Below, in pieces: positions 51,845 through 61,524 of a DNA stretch of 64,000 nucleotides (positions are counted from its first letter, which is position 1; the number at the start of each line of letters is the position of its first letter). Below the pieces are notes generated by a model. That model had not been told where the DNA came from. It did not search any database and saw only the letters and a list, made by a program, of their open reading frames with translations. The DNA comes from Pseudomonas sp. UMAB-08 (lineage in GTDB: Bacteria; Pseudomonadota; Gammaproteobacteria; Pseudomonadales; Pseudomonadaceae): contig NZ_LT607427.1 of assembly GCF_900095225.1 (NCBI RefSeq), forward strand, positions 45,185 through 109,184. Direction: 5' to 3'. The position numbers and the translations under genes are program-made.

Positions 51845-52923
51845 GCGATCAAATCCTTTAGGTCAGTGAATCCCAGTCGTTCGCCTTGGTAGCTGCCGTC
51901 CTGGACCCTGCGGCACCAGTCTAGGTTATCCAAATACCACTGCACGGTTTTGCGCAGACCCGATTCGAATGTTTCTTCAGGGGTCCAGCCCAGCTCGCGT
52001 TCGATCTTGCTGGCGTCGATGGCGTAGCGCATATCGTGGCCCGGGCGATCGGTTACGTAGGTGATCAGATCAGCGAAATTCGCTACACCTGGCGGGTGCT
52101 CTGGCGCCAACTCTTCCAGCAGCGCGCAGATGCCGCGCACCACATCGATATTCTTTTGCTCGTTGTGGCCACCGATGTTGTACGTCTCGCCGACAACACC
52201 CTCGGTGACCACTTTAAGCAGCGCCCGGGCGTGATCTTCAACATACAGCCAGTCACGCACTTGCAGGCCATTGCCATACACCGGCAGCGGTTTACCGGCC
52301 AACGCGTTGAGGATCACCAGCGGGATGAGCTTCTCCGGGAAGTGGAACGGCCCGTAGTTATTGGAGCAGTTGGTGACAACCACCGGCAAGCCGTAGGTGC
52401 GATGCCAGGCCCGAACCAGGTGATCGGACGCCGCTTTGCTGGCCGAATACGGCGAGCTGGGTGCGTAAGGCGTGGTTTCGGTGAACAGGTCGTCGACGCC
52501 GTGCAGGTCGCCGTACACCTCGTCGGTGGAAATATGGTGGAAGCGGAACGCAGCACGTTCGGCTTCAGGCAGCTTGCCCCAGTAGGCGCGCGTGGCCTCG
52601 AGCAGGCTGTAGGTCCCGACGATGTTGGTCTGAATGAATTCCGCCGGACCATCGATAGAACGGTCAACGTGGGACTCAGCAGCCAAATGCATAATCGCGT
52701 GGGGCTTGAAGCGTGCCAGCACAGCGCTGACAGCGGCCTGATCAACGATATCGGCCTGCACAAACTCATAGCGGGTGTTGGTCGCAATGCTTTGCAGCGA
52801 CTCCAGATTGCCGGCGTAGGTCAGTTTGTCGTAATTGAGGACTTCGTGATCGGTGTTCTGAATCAGGTGACGGATCAGCGCCGAACCGATAAAGCCGGCA
52901 CCGCCTGTAACGAGTATTCGCAT
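51841..52923 (-). CDS. rmlB: dTDP-glucose 4,6-dehydratase
   Basis: The 360-residue extended SDR shows the NAD-binding VTGGAGFIGSALIRHL, the catalytic Asp/Glu in HHISTDEVYGDL and YSASKAASDHLVRAW. It leads the rmlBADC operon. The product, dTDP-L-rhamnose, feeds O-antigen, rhamnolipid or cell-surface glycans. Confidence 0.96.
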
Positions 52924-53331
52924 GGGTTTGCCTTCTTCCTTGGATGGACGTTAAGCGGATGAGACATAGCTTGTCGGCAGGAGAGGGTCGGTGCAAGTGC
53001 GATTGATCGAGAAACGGCTACAAAGCCATGAAAAAAACACATGGGGAGCGGGCGGTGCGCCATAAAACTGTCGCGGCTGAAGTCGGTGACCATAAACGCC
53101 TAAATTTTTTGAGTTTTCCCGCGAGTTAAGTGCGGCGAAAAAAACGCTGAAGATCGCCGACGATCCTGTAGATACCGTATTAACCCTTAATGAGCATGCC
53201 CCCTACGTCCTCTCTGCCGTTCATAGAAGCCGTCCATTTCTTCCTCATTGTGGTTTTTTCTGAACACACCCCTTGCGCATCGCCCAGCCAACTGGCGATA
53301 TAGGCCGCTAACAAGAACCGTTGAGGTCGTT
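52924..53331. other. 408-bp intergenic region
   Basis: Divergent spacer between rmlB and the aminotransferase fusion. I see no gene or clear repeat. It is AT-richer near 53080-53190, where promoters for both directions probably lie. Confidence 0.5.
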
Positions 53332-56244
53332 ATGCCGCTCGCCACGTTGATTCATCGTTCCAGTCTGCCGTGCCCGGAAGTCAGCGCCGAGCAGGCGTTG
53401 CTGTTGCTTGAACAGCATTACGGGTTGAGCGGGACGCTCAAGGAGCTGGGCAGTCAGCAGGACCGTAACTACCTGCTCGACAGCGCTCAAGGGCGCTATG
53501 TCTTGAAGATTTGCCACGGTGATTATTCGCTGCGCGAGCTTCAGGCACAGCACGCGGCGTTGGGGCATTTAGGGGCGGAGCCAGGGGTGCGTGTGCCTCG
53601 GGTGATGGCGGCCAGCAACGGTGAGGAATTGCTCTCGCTGGAGATCGGTGGTCGGGCTGTGCAGGCGCGGTTGCTTGAGTTCATCGACGGCCAGTCGTTG
53701 GCCCATTTGCCCCACCTGAGCCGCGACGTGGTGGTGGGGTTGGGCGAGCTGTGCGCTCAGGTCGATCGGGCGCTGGTGAGTTTTCAACACGCGGGCCTGG
53801 AGCGAACCCTGCAGTGGGACCCGCGGCATGCCGATGCACTGATCAAGCATCTATTACCGGTCATCAAAAACCCCGAAGAGCGCGCCTTGCTTGCGCACGC
53901 TGCCGAGCAGGCGCAGCACCGCTTACGGCCGCTGGTGGCGAAGCTGCCGGTGCAGGCGATTCACCTGGATATCACCGAATACAACGTGGTCTGGGAGCGC
54001 GATCAGCAGCGCCAATGGCAGTTGCAGGGCTTGATTGATTTCGGGGATTTGGTCACGACCTGGCGAGTTGCCGATCTCTCCGTGACGTGCGCGGCGTTGT
54101 TGCACCATGCCGATGGCAATCCGCTGTACATCCTGCCGGCGATCCAGGCGTATCAGGCCATCAACCCGTTGCAACCCGAAGAGTTGCAGGCGCTGTGGCC
54201 ATTGATCGTCGCGCGGGCGGCGATTCTGGTGCTCAGCAGCGAGCAGCAGGCCAGCATCGAGCCGCACAACACCTACATCCAGGCCAACTTGCAGAGCGAG
54301 TGGGGCATCTTCGATGTGGCCACTTCGGTGCCTCTCGAATTGATGGAAGCGGCGATTCTGGCCAGCGTCGGGCTGGCTCAACCAGAGACCGGTGTTGAGT
54401 CGTTCTTGCCCTTGCTACCGAGCCTGAGTGGTCGCGAATTCACCCCTGTCGACCTGGGTGTACTCAGCGCGCACTTCACCGCTGGCAATTGGGAGCAGCC
54501 CGGTATCGATGAGCAGTTGTTGCTTGAAGCGGGCATCAAAAGCGGGCTGGCCTCCACCCGATACGGCGAATATCGCTTGTCGCGCACCGTCCCCGACAGC
54601 GCTAAAGAGCCTGACACCTGCGCCTTGCATGTCGAACTGCATGTGCCTTCAGGCACTGAGCTGCATGCGCCATTCGGCGGTACGTTGCGCCTGACCGCTG
54701 ATGCTGCGCTGTGGCTGGTCGGCGAGCAGATGAATCTGCGCGTGTGGGGCGTGACCTCGGCGCTGGACTCAGGGTGTGCCGTGCGTGCAGGTCAGGAGAT
54801 TGGCCAGAGCAGCGGCTCGTTGATGGTCCAGCTGTGTCGCGTGGCCGATATCAGTCCGCCGTTGTTCAGTACGCCTTCGTGGGCGTCGGCCTGGCAAGTG
54901 GTGTGCCCTTCGCCCGCCGCGTTACTGGGATTCGATTGTGATGCGCCGCCGATTGAAGACTCGGCGAAGCTGCTGGCACGTCGCGATGCCAGCTTTGCCC
55001 GGTCGCAGAAGCACTATTACCAGGATCCGCCGCAGATCGAGCGGGGCTGGCGCAATCACCTGATTGATATGCAGGGCCGGTCTTATCTGGACATGCTCAA
55101 CAACGTCGCGGTGCTGGGGCATGGGCATCCGCGCATGGCCGAAGAATCGGCACGCCAGTGGTCGTTGCTAAACACCAACTCGCGCTTTCATTACGCGGCC
55201 ATCGCCGAATTCTCCGAGCGCTTGCTGGAACTGGCGCCGGACGCCATGGACCGGGTGTTTCTGGTCAACAGCGGCACCGAAGCCAATGACCTGGCGATTC
55301 GCCTCGCCTGGGCTTACAGCGGCGGGCGCGACATGCTCAGCGTGCTGGAGGCGTATCACGGCTGGTCGGTGGCGACCGATGCCATCTCCACCTCGATTGC
55401 CGACAACCCGCTAGCCCTGAGCACCCGGCCTGACTGGGTGCACCCGGTGACGGCGCCGAATACCTATCGCGGTGAGTTCCGTGGCAGCGACAGCGCGCCG
55501 GATTACGTGCGCAGCGTCGAGCACACGCTGGCGAAGCTGGCCGGGCAGGAACGTCAGGTGGCCGGGTTCATCTGTGAGCCGGTGTACGGCAACGCGGGCG
55601 GAATCTCGTTGCCACCGGGCTATCTGCAGCAGGTATACGCCAAGGTCCGCGCGCAAGGCGGGGTGTGCATCGCGGACGAAGTGCAGGTCGGTTACGGCCG
55701 TTTGGGCCATTACTTCTGGGGCTTCGAAGAGCAGGGCGTGGTGCCGGACATCATCACCATGGCCAAGGGCATGGGCAACGGCCAGCCATTGGGCGCGGTC
55801 ATCACCCGTCGGGAAATTGCCGAAGCGCTGGAGGCCGAGGGTTATTTCTTCTCATCGGCGGGCGGTAGTCCGGTCAGTTGCCGCATCGGCCTGGCCGTCC
55901 TGGATGTGATGGACAAGGAACAGCTGTGGGAAAACGCCCGAGTGGTGGGCGGTCATTTCAAGGCGCGCCTCGAAGCCTTGATCGATAAACATCCATTAGT
56001 CGGTGCGGTGCATGGCTCTGGCTTCTATCTGGGCGTGGAGCTGATCCGCGACCGTGAAACCCTCGAGCCGGCCACTGAGGAAACCGCCTACCTGTGTGAT
56101 CGTCTACGTGAGTTGGGGATCTTCATGCAGCCGACCGGTGACTACTTGAACATCCTCAAGATCAAGCCGCCGATGTGCACCACCCGGCAGAGCGTGGATT
56201 TCTTTGTGGATACGGTGTCGAAGGTGTTGGACGAGCTCGGCTGA
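53332..56244 (+). CDS. Three-domain fusion: APH-like kinase, M23-like domain, class III aminotransferase-fold enzyme
   Basis: The 970-residue protein starts at ATG 53332 (GAGG upstream). Residues about 20-330 form an aminoglycoside/homoserine-kinase-like domain with the catalytic HLDITEYN (from 211) and metal-binding Asp236 in LIDFGD. Residues about 440-560 look like an M23-peptidase fold (LHVPSGTELHAPFGGTLRL) without visible zinc ligands. Residues about 575-970 are a class III PLP enzyme (VFLVNSGTEANDLAIR; PLP Lys812 in TMAKGMGNGQPLGA). In animals the counterparts are separate: hydroxylysine kinase (AGPHD1) and phospho-lyases for phosphoethanolamine or phosphohydroxylysine (AGXT2L1/2). This suggests that the fusion phosphorylates an amino alcohol and then eliminates phosphate. 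It precedes aguBA, hence perhaps amine catabolism. Confidence 0.88.
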   Translation: MPLATLIHRSSLPCPEVSAEQALLLLEQHYGLSGTLKELGSQQDRNYLLDSAQGRYVLKICHGDYSLRELQAQHAALGHLGAEPGVRVPRVMAASNGEELLSLEIGGRAVQARLLEFIDGQSLAHLPHLSRDVVVGLGELCAQVDRALVSFQHAGLERTLQWDPRHADALIKHLLPVIKNPEERALLAHAAEQAQHRLRPLVAKLPVQAIHLDITEYNVVWERDQQRQWQLQGLIDFGDLVTTWRVADLSVTCAALLHHADGNPLYILPAIQAYQAINPLQPEELQALWPLIVARAAILVLSSEQQASIEPHNTYIQANLQSEWGIFDVATSVPLELMEAAILASVGLAQPETGVESFLPLLPSLSGREFTPVDLGVLSAHFTAGNWEQPGIDEQLLLEAGIKSGLASTRYGEYRLSRTVPDSAKEPDTCALHVELHVPSGTELHAPFGGTLRLTADAALWLVGEQMNLRVWGVTSALDSGCAVRAGQEIGQSSGSLMVQLCRVADISPPLFSTPSWASAWQVVCPSPAALLGFDCDAPPIEDSAKLLARRDASFARSQKHYYQDPPQIERGWRNHLIDMQGRSYLDMLNNVAVLGHGHPRMAEESARQWSLLNTNSRFHYAAIAEFSERLLELAPDAMDRVFLVNSGTEANDLAIRLAWAYSGGRDMLSVLEAYHGWSVATDAISTSIADNPLALSTRPDWVHPVTAPNTYRGEFRGSDSAPDYVRSVEHTLAKLAGQERQVAGFICEPVYGNAGGISLPPGYLQQVYAKVRAQGGVCIADEVQVGYGRLGHYFWGFEEQGVVPDIITMAKGMGNGQPLGAVITRREIAEALEAEGYFFSSAGGSPVSCRIGLAVLDVMDKEQLWENARVVGGHFKARLEALIDKHPLVGAVHGSGFYLGVELIRDRETLEPATEETAYLCDRLRELGIFMQPTGDYLNILKIKPPMCTTRQSVDFFVDTVSKVLDELG

Positions 56245-56444
56245 GTCGAATTCATTCGCGAGGCGGGAGACAAGGAAATCAAGCCTGATAATCGATTGTT
56301 ATCGACCTAAAAGGCTGATTATTTTGGCATGTCGTCTAATCGCCCTTCCAAAGCCGATTTTTATCGGCTATAAAGTTGCCAAGATTGTCACGGGCCGTCT
56401 GCTAAGGTGATGGCCCCACCGCATTTTCCCAGGAGGAGATTTCC

Positions 56445-57323
56445 ATGAGCCGTATCGTTACCGTCGCCGCCACCCAGATGGCCTGTTCCTGGGATCTTGA
56501 AGCAAACATCGAAACCGCTGAAAAGCTGGTGCGCGAAGCCGCTGCCAAAGGCGCGCAGATCATCCTGATTCAGGAATTGTTCGAGACCCCGTATTTCTGC
56601 CAGAAGCCGAACCCGGACTATCTGCAGTTGGCCACGTCCATGGAAGAAAACGTTGCCATCAAGCACTTCCAGAAAATCGCCAAAGAATTGAAAGTCGTGC
56701 TGCCGATCAGCTTTTTCGAACTGGCGGGACGTGCACGCTTCAATAGCATCGTGATCATCGACGCTGACGGCACCAACCTCGGGATTTATCGTAAAAGCCA
56801 CATCCCGGATGGCCCTGGCTATCACGAGAAGTACTACTTCAACCCGGGCGACACCGGCTTTAAAGTCTGGCAAACCCGTTACGCAAAAATCGGCGTGGGC
56901 ATTTGCTGGGATCAGTGGTTCCCGGAATGCGCCCGCAGCATGGCGTTGCTGGGTGCGGAAATCCTGTTCTACCCAACGGCCATCGGCAGCGAGCCGCATG
57001 ACAAAACCATCAGCTCCCGCGACCACTGGCAGCGTGTGCAACAAGGCCATGCCGGCGCCAACCTGATGCCGCTGATCGCCAGCAACCGTATCGGTAACGA
57101 AGAGCAGGACGGCTACGACATCACGTTCTACGGCTCGTCGTTTATCGCTAACCAGTTCGGCGAAAAAGTCGCAGAACTCAATGAAACAGAAGAGGGCGTG
57201 CTGGTCCATAGCTTCGACCTCGACGAACTTGAGCACACCCGTAGCGCGTGGGGCACTTTCCGTGATCGTCGCCCTAACCTGTACGGCGCAATCAAAACGC
57301 TCGACGGTTCGCTGGAGTCCTGA
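56445..57323 (+). CDS. aguB: N-carbamoylputrescine amidase AguB
   Basis: The 292-residue nitrilase-fold enzyme has catalytic Glu in LIQELFETPYF, Lys in YRKSHIPDGPGY and Cys in VGICWDQWFPE. The sequence matches the AguB branch. It hydrolyses N-carbamoylputrescine to putrescine, CO2 and ammonia. AGGAGGAG precedes the start. aguA follows after five bases. Confidence 0.95.
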   Translation: MSRIVTVAATQMACSWDLEANIETAEKLVREAAAKGAQIILIQELFETPYFCQKPNPDYLQLATSMEENVAIKHFQKIAKELKVVLPISFFELAGRARFNSIVIIDADGTNLGIYRKSHIPDGPGYHEKYYFNPGDTGFKVWQTRYAKIGVGICWDQWFPECARSMALLGAEILFYPTAIGSEPHDKTISSRDHWQRVQQGHAGANLMPLIASNRIGNEEQDGYDITFYGSSFIANQFGEKVAELNETEEGVLVHSFDLDELEHTRSAWGTFRDRRPNLYGAIKTLDGSLES

Positions 57324-57328
57324 TCGCC

Positions 57329-58435
57329 ATGACCACGCTGAAAAGCACGCCACGCGCCGATGGCTTCTACATGCCGGCCGAATGGGCGCAGCAGACCCAG
57401 ACCTGGATGATCTGGCCCGAGCGCCCGGACAACTGGCGCCTGGGCGGCAAGCCGGTACAGAGCGCCCATGTCGCGCTGGCCAAAGCCATCGCGCGTTTCG
57501 AACCGGTGACCGTGGGTGTTTCTGCCGCGCAGTACGACAACGCTCGTGCGCGCCTCGATGTGCCGAACATTCGCGTCGTTGAGATCAGTAACAACGATGC
57601 CTGGATACGCGATACCGGGCCGACCTTCGTCATTAATGACAAGGGCGAAGTGCGCGGCGTCGACTGGGGCTTCAACGCGTGGGGTGGTTTCGACGGTGGG
57701 CTGTATTCGCCGTGGAACCTCGACGAGCAGGTGGCCAGCAAGGTGCTGGAAATCGAACGCAGCCCACGCTATGTGACCGAAGGCTTTGTGCTTGAGGGCG
57801 GCTCGATTCACGTCGACGGCGAAGGCACGCTGATTACCACCGAAGAATGCCTGCTCAATCGCAACCGTAATGCGCACCTGTCTCGCGAAGAGATCGAAGC
57901 GGTGCTGCGTGATCATCTGGCGGTAGAGAAGGTCATTTGGTTGCCGGACGGCCTGTACAACGACGAAACCGACGGCCATGTGGATAACTTTTGTTGCTAC
58001 GTGCGTCCCGGCGAAGTGTTACTGGCGTGGACCGATGATCCAAAAGACCCCAACTACCCACGTTGCCAGGCGGCAATGCGTGTCCTGGAGCACGCGCGCG
58101 ACGCCAAGGGCCGCCCGTTTATTGTGCATAAAATGCCAATCCCCGACCCGCTGTTCGCCACCGAAGAAGAGTGCGCAGGCGTCGATCAGGTGCACGGCAG
58201 TCAGGAACGCAACCCTTTTGTGCGGCTGGCCGGCTCTTACGTTAACTTCCTGATCGTCAATGGCGGCCTTATTGCGCCTAGCTTCGACGACCCTCTCGAC
58301 GAAACGGCGCGTGAGATTTTGCAGCGTTTGTTTCCGGAGCATGAGGTCGTCATGGTGCCGGGTCGCGAACTGTTGCTGGGTGGCGGGAATATCCATTGCC
58401 TGACGCAGCAGCAACCGGCCCCGCACAAGGGCTGA
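57329..58435 (+). CDS. aguA: Agmatine deiminase AguA
   Basis: The 368-residue enzyme shows NNDAWIRDTGPTFVIN, LEGGSIHVDGEGTLITTEEC, DETDGHVDNFCCYV and the catalytic Cys in LGGGNIHCLTQQ. It converts agmatine into N-carbamoylputrescine, the substrate of AguB. The order here is aguB-aguA. Confidence 0.96.
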   Translation: MTTLKSTPRADGFYMPAEWAQQTQTWMIWPERPDNWRLGGKPVQSAHVALAKAIARFEPVTVGVSAAQYDNARARLDVPNIRVVEISNNDAWIRDTGPTFVINDKGEVRGVDWGFNAWGGFDGGLYSPWNLDEQVASKVLEIERSPRYVTEGFVLEGGSIHVDGEGTLITTEECLLNRNRNAHLSREEIEAVLRDHLAVEKVIWLPDGLYNDETDGHVDNFCCYVRPGEVLLAWTDDPKDPNYPRCQAAMRVLEHARDAKGRPFIVHKMPIPDPLFATEEECAGVDQVHGSQERNPFVRLAGSYVNFLIVNGGLIAPSFDDPLDETAREILQRLFPEHEVVMVPGRELLLGGGNIHCLTQQQPAPHKG

Positions 58436-58459
58436 GTTGGTCTTGTTCTTGCTTTCTAA

Positions 58460-58483
58460 AGCCCATCAATCGATGGGCTTTTT
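58460..58483 (+). terminator. Rho-independent terminator of aguBA
   Basis: AGCCCATC (58460-58467) pairs with GATGGGCT (58472-58479), followed by a T-run. Confidence 0.85.
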
Positions 58484-58576
58484 GTTGGCGTCAAATCGCT
58501 GACCTGCACTGTCCTTCGCGGCGCTGTCATAAAGCACAGGTACATTTAGCCGCTCAAGACTCAAGAGGTTGTCCCC

Positions 58577-58780
58577 ATGAACGCAGGTATTGAGCAGCCC
58601 CTTGCTCGTAGTTTGTCTGCAAGTAGCGAATCACGCCAGTTGATGGCGGACTGGTTAAGGACAACCAGAAGATCCCAGGCGCCGGAGCCTGATTCACGAC
58701 AATTGCTGCAGGCTCGCTACCCGGTTGGGCTGATCAGCGACGCCGAGCTGGATGTATTGATACTGATTCTGGATCACTGA
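58577..58780 (+). CDS. Small hypothetical protein
   Basis: The 67-residue frame starts at ATG 58577 with AGAGG at a suitable distance. It ends in a hydrophobic helix (LISDAELDVLILILDH). No signal peptide, metal motif or known family is evident. It is a single gene between the aguBA terminator and the porin. Coding is plausible but not proven. Confidence 0.5.
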   Translation: MNAGIEQPLARSLSASSESRQLMADWLRTTRRSQAPEPDSRQLLQARYPVGLISDAELDVLILILDH

Positions 58781-58983
58781 GTTTTCAAAATTGACACCCC
58801 GGCCAACCCACGGCTAGGATTCGCGCCCGCCTGTGGCTACCCGCCATGTACGTAGCATCAGTAGTCCACTGCGATGATTTCGTGCGGGCCTTCTGAGTCG
58901 GTCCGATTGACCAGACTCAAAGGCCGCAACCCCTGTTCGGCCAAGGCCACAGCGCGTGATCAACTCGTATTAAGGAAAACAAG

Positions 58984-60255
58984 ATGTTGAATGTACGTAT
59001 TGGCGTGATCGCCTTGGGCGTCATGTGCGCCACTCAGGCTATGGCCGATGGACAAGCGGATTCCAAAGGGTTTGTCGAAGACAGCAGCCTCAACCTGCTC
59101 TTGCGCAACGCTTACATCAGCCGTGATTACAAGAACGGCGTTCAGGACAAGGCCGAATGGGGCCAAGGCATTACTGCCGATTTCGCATCCGGTTTCACCC
59201 AAGGCACTGTCGGCGTGGGCGTCGATGCATTCGCGCTGTACGGCGTTCGCCTGGACGGCGGCAAGGGCAAAAGCGGCCGAGCCGGCATCGACTTCTTCAA
59301 GCAGGGCGACAGCGGCGAAGCGGCTGGCGACCTGTCCAAAGGTGGCGCAGCGATCAAGGCACGTTTCTCCAATACAGTGATCAAGTACGGCGATCAAATG
59401 CCGTCGCTGCCGGTATTGAGCTACGACAACTCGCGCCTGCTGCCGGAGAGCTACACCGGCACGCTGATCACGTCCAAGGAAATCAAAGGCCTTGAACTGA
59501 ACCTGGGTCGATTCACCGCTGAATCTCGTAAAAGCGCCGAAGGCCATGACAGCGGCGATCTGAAGAAGATCGACGTCTACGGCGGTAGCTACAAATTTAC
59601 CGACAGCTTCAGCGCCGCGTTCTACGCGTCCAACGATGAAGACGTACTGAAGAAGCAATACCTCAACCTCAACTACGTGGTTGCACTCCAGAACGATGAG
59701 TCGCTGACGTTCGATTTCAACGGGTACAAAACCCGGCTGGACAAAGACTTCGCCGTTGACGACGCGCGCGACAACAAAATCTGGAGCCTGGCGGCGACCT
59801 ACGCCCTCGGTATCCATTCCTTCACCCTCGCTCACCAGCGCAGCACCGGCGATACCGGCTACAACTACGGCGGTTATCGCAACGCGGGCGGTACGGGCGA
59901 CGGCGGCAACACCATCTACCTCGCCAACTCCTACTGGTCTGACTTCAACGCCAAAGACGAACGTTCCTGGCAACTGGGTTACGGGATCAACCTGGGCACG
60001 CTCGTGGTGCCAGGCCTGACCTATAAAGTCGCCTACGTACGTGGCGACCACATCGACGACGGCACTGGCCGCGGCAATGGCGAAGAGCGCGAAATCTTCA
60101 GCCAGCTGCAATACGTCGTACAGACTGGCCCGGCGAAAAACCTCTCCGTGCGCCTGCGCAACTCTTTCTTGCGCGTCTCGGACAACGCCAGCGCCTACAA
60201 CGACGAAGGTAACGAAACCCGTATCTTCGTCGACTACCCGATCAACATTTTCTGA
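58984..60255 (+). CDS. OprD-family outer-membrane porin
   Basis: The 423-residue protein has a signal peptide ending QAMADG, then GFVEDSSLNLLLRNAYISRD, the usual beginning of OprD/Occ porins, and alternating amphipathic beta-strands to the C-terminal Phe. AAGGAAAAC precedes the start. The family takes up small carboxylates and amino acids; substrate is unknown. Nearby agmatine/putrescine genes do not prove a link. Confidence 0.92.
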   Translation: MLNVRIGVIALGVMCATQAMADGQADSKGFVEDSSLNLLLRNAYISRDYKNGVQDKAEWGQGITADFASGFTQGTVGVGVDAFALYGVRLDGGKGKSGRAGIDFFKQGDSGEAAGDLSKGGAAIKARFSNTVIKYGDQMPSLPVLSYDNSRLLPESYTGTLITSKEIKGLELNLGRFTAESRKSAEGHDSGDLKKIDVYGGSYKFTDSFSAAFYASNDEDVLKKQYLNLNYVVALQNDESLTFDFNGYKTRLDKDFAVDDARDNKIWSLAATYALGIHSFTLAHQRSTGDTGYNYGGYRNAGGTGDGGNTIYLANSYWSDFNAKDERSWQLGYGINLGTLVVPGLTYKVAYVRGDHIDDGTGRGNGEEREIFSQLQYVVQTGPAKNLSVRLRNSFLRVSDNASAYNDEGNETRIFVDYPINIF

Positions 60256-60282
60256 TGCTTGAACGTGTGAAGCGCTGATAAA

Positions 60283-60309
60283 ACGCCTCGAGTTGATCGG
60301 GGCGTTTTT
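60283..60309 (+). terminator. Rho-independent terminator of the porin gene
   Basis: ACGCCTCG pairs with CGGGGCGT (wobble allowed), followed by a T-run. Confidence 0.75.
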
Positions 60310-60425
60310 GTGTGTGGGGTGTATCAATGCAGGGAAACTGGACCGCCGCCTGCGGTATTAATAGGGGTAGAATGCAGCGTTTGCATCGTCTACGCTTCAA
60401 TGTTCCAGGATCCAACAGAGCGCCT

Positions 60426-61010
60426 ATGTCCAAAGCTAATCGATACCGTCTGATCAATGCGATTGTTTTCTTTGCAGAGAACACGCAGTGCTGCGGCAAG
60501 ATAAAGCTCTTCAAACTGCTATATCTGCTGGATTTCGAGCACTTCAAACAGACGGGTAAAAGCGTCACAGGTTTTGAATATCAGGCTTGGAAATTCGGTC
60601 CGGTACCCGTGGATCTTATGGAGGAGTGGGAGGACTTGGGGGCAGACCTCGCTCGGGCGATTCGCATCGTTCCTGAGAAGGTTGTGGACTTTGAACGTCT
60701 GACGGTTGAGGTTAATCCTGCTGTCCAGTTCGATCCTGATGACTTCACCACTCGTCAGCTAAATATTATGCAAGCGCTGGCAGCCCGTTACAAAAGTACC
60801 TTTTCTCCGAAAATGATCGATGTCACCCATGAGCAAAACGGTGCATGGGACAAGATTTGGAATGGTGGCAGGGGGAGTCATAAAGTCATCCCCTATTCGT
60901 TGGCCATAGCAGAGGATATGCCTGACCGTGATGCATTCCTCAAAATCGCTTCCGAGCAGGCTATGTATCAATCCGCGTTAGATGCCGCGCGTTCGAGCCT
61001 GGAGGCTTGA
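60426..61010 (+). CDS. Panacea-domain (SocA/DUF4065) protein, putative antitoxin
   Basis: The 194-residue protein starts at ATG 60426. It carries the Panacea/SocA-like core KIKLFKLLYLLDFEHFKQTG, then VTGFEYQAWKFGPVPVDLME. Panacea domains serve as antitoxins against many unrelated toxins. Its stop overlaps the start of the partner gene at 61010 by one base. The GC content appears lower than in neighbouring genes, and the pair sits between core genes like an inserted cassette. An upstream extension to 60312 has no ribosome site. Confidence 0.82.
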   Translation: MSKANRYRLINAIVFFAENTQCCGKIKLFKLLYLLDFEHFKQTGKSVTGFEYQAWKFGPVPVDLMEEWEDLGADLARAIRIVPEKVVDFERLTVEVNPAVQFDPDDFTTRQLNIMQALAARYKSTFSPKMIDVTHEQNGAWDKIWNGGRGSHKVIPYSLAIAEDMPDRDAFLKIASEQAMYQSALDAARSSLEA

Positions 61011-61465
61011 TGCCTAAGGTTGTTGCTGTCGCGGGGCAAATCTGGCGAGACGATTGTTACTACTTCGACTCGAACACAGGCGAATGTAAGCGTAAATATG
61101 TACTGATCCTCGCGGTGGATCCTCAAACAGGGGATGCAGTCACTGCCGTATTCACCTCAAAATCCAATGGCCTGATCGAAAATCCAGCCTGTTTCCTTGG
61201 CCCGCCGCGCGCTGGATATTACGTGGGCGTTCAAGGGAGTGATCTGCCATTGCAGAGCTGGGTTGAGTTCAGCAGCGTCGAAACGTTGGATGTTTTTGAC
61301 TTGGCGCTTCATGCCAATGCAGGTCGCAAACGCCTGATCACTCAAACCCTTCCCAGTCCCGTGTTTTGCGCCGTGCTTCGCTGCGCTCTTCAATCCGAGG
61401 ACTACATTACTCAGCGACAAGCACGCTGGGTGGGTGATACGGCCGCCTTTTTAGGCTGTGCTTAG
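61010..61465 (+). CDS. Partner of the Panacea gene, putative toxin with MazF/PemK-like N-terminus
   Basis: The 151-residue protein starts at ATG 61010 behind GGAGG (61001-61005). The beginning AGQIWRDDCYYFDSNTGECK, followed by RKYVLILAVDP, resembles the first strands of PemK/MazF-type toxins (G-x-I-W ... R-x-V-L-I). The middle and C-terminal parts do not match a family I know. Because it is translationally coupled to a Panacea gene, it is the likely toxin, with perhaps an RNase fold. This is inference. Confidence 0.6.
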   Translation: MPKVVAVAGQIWRDDCYYFDSNTGECKRKYVLILAVDPQTGDAVTAVFTSKSNGLIENPACFLGPPRAGYYVGVQGSDLPLQSWVEFSSVETLDVFDLALHANAGRKRLITQTLPSPVFCAVLRCALQSEDYITQRQARWVGDTAAFLGCA

Positions 61466-61524
61466 TTTGGGTTGGCGTACTCGCAGCTTGCCTTTAAGCG
61501 CGTAGATGCAGCCATCACGCATTG

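Noticed and set aside
58960..60327. 455-codon open frame on the minus strand opposite the OprD porin
   Set aside because: Antisense shadow; the porin has signal peptide, ribosome site and terminator.
60312..60425. N-terminal extension of the Panacea-domain protein
   Set aside because: The extra 38 residues are out of character with the domain and lack a ribosome site; ATG 60426 fits the family start better.
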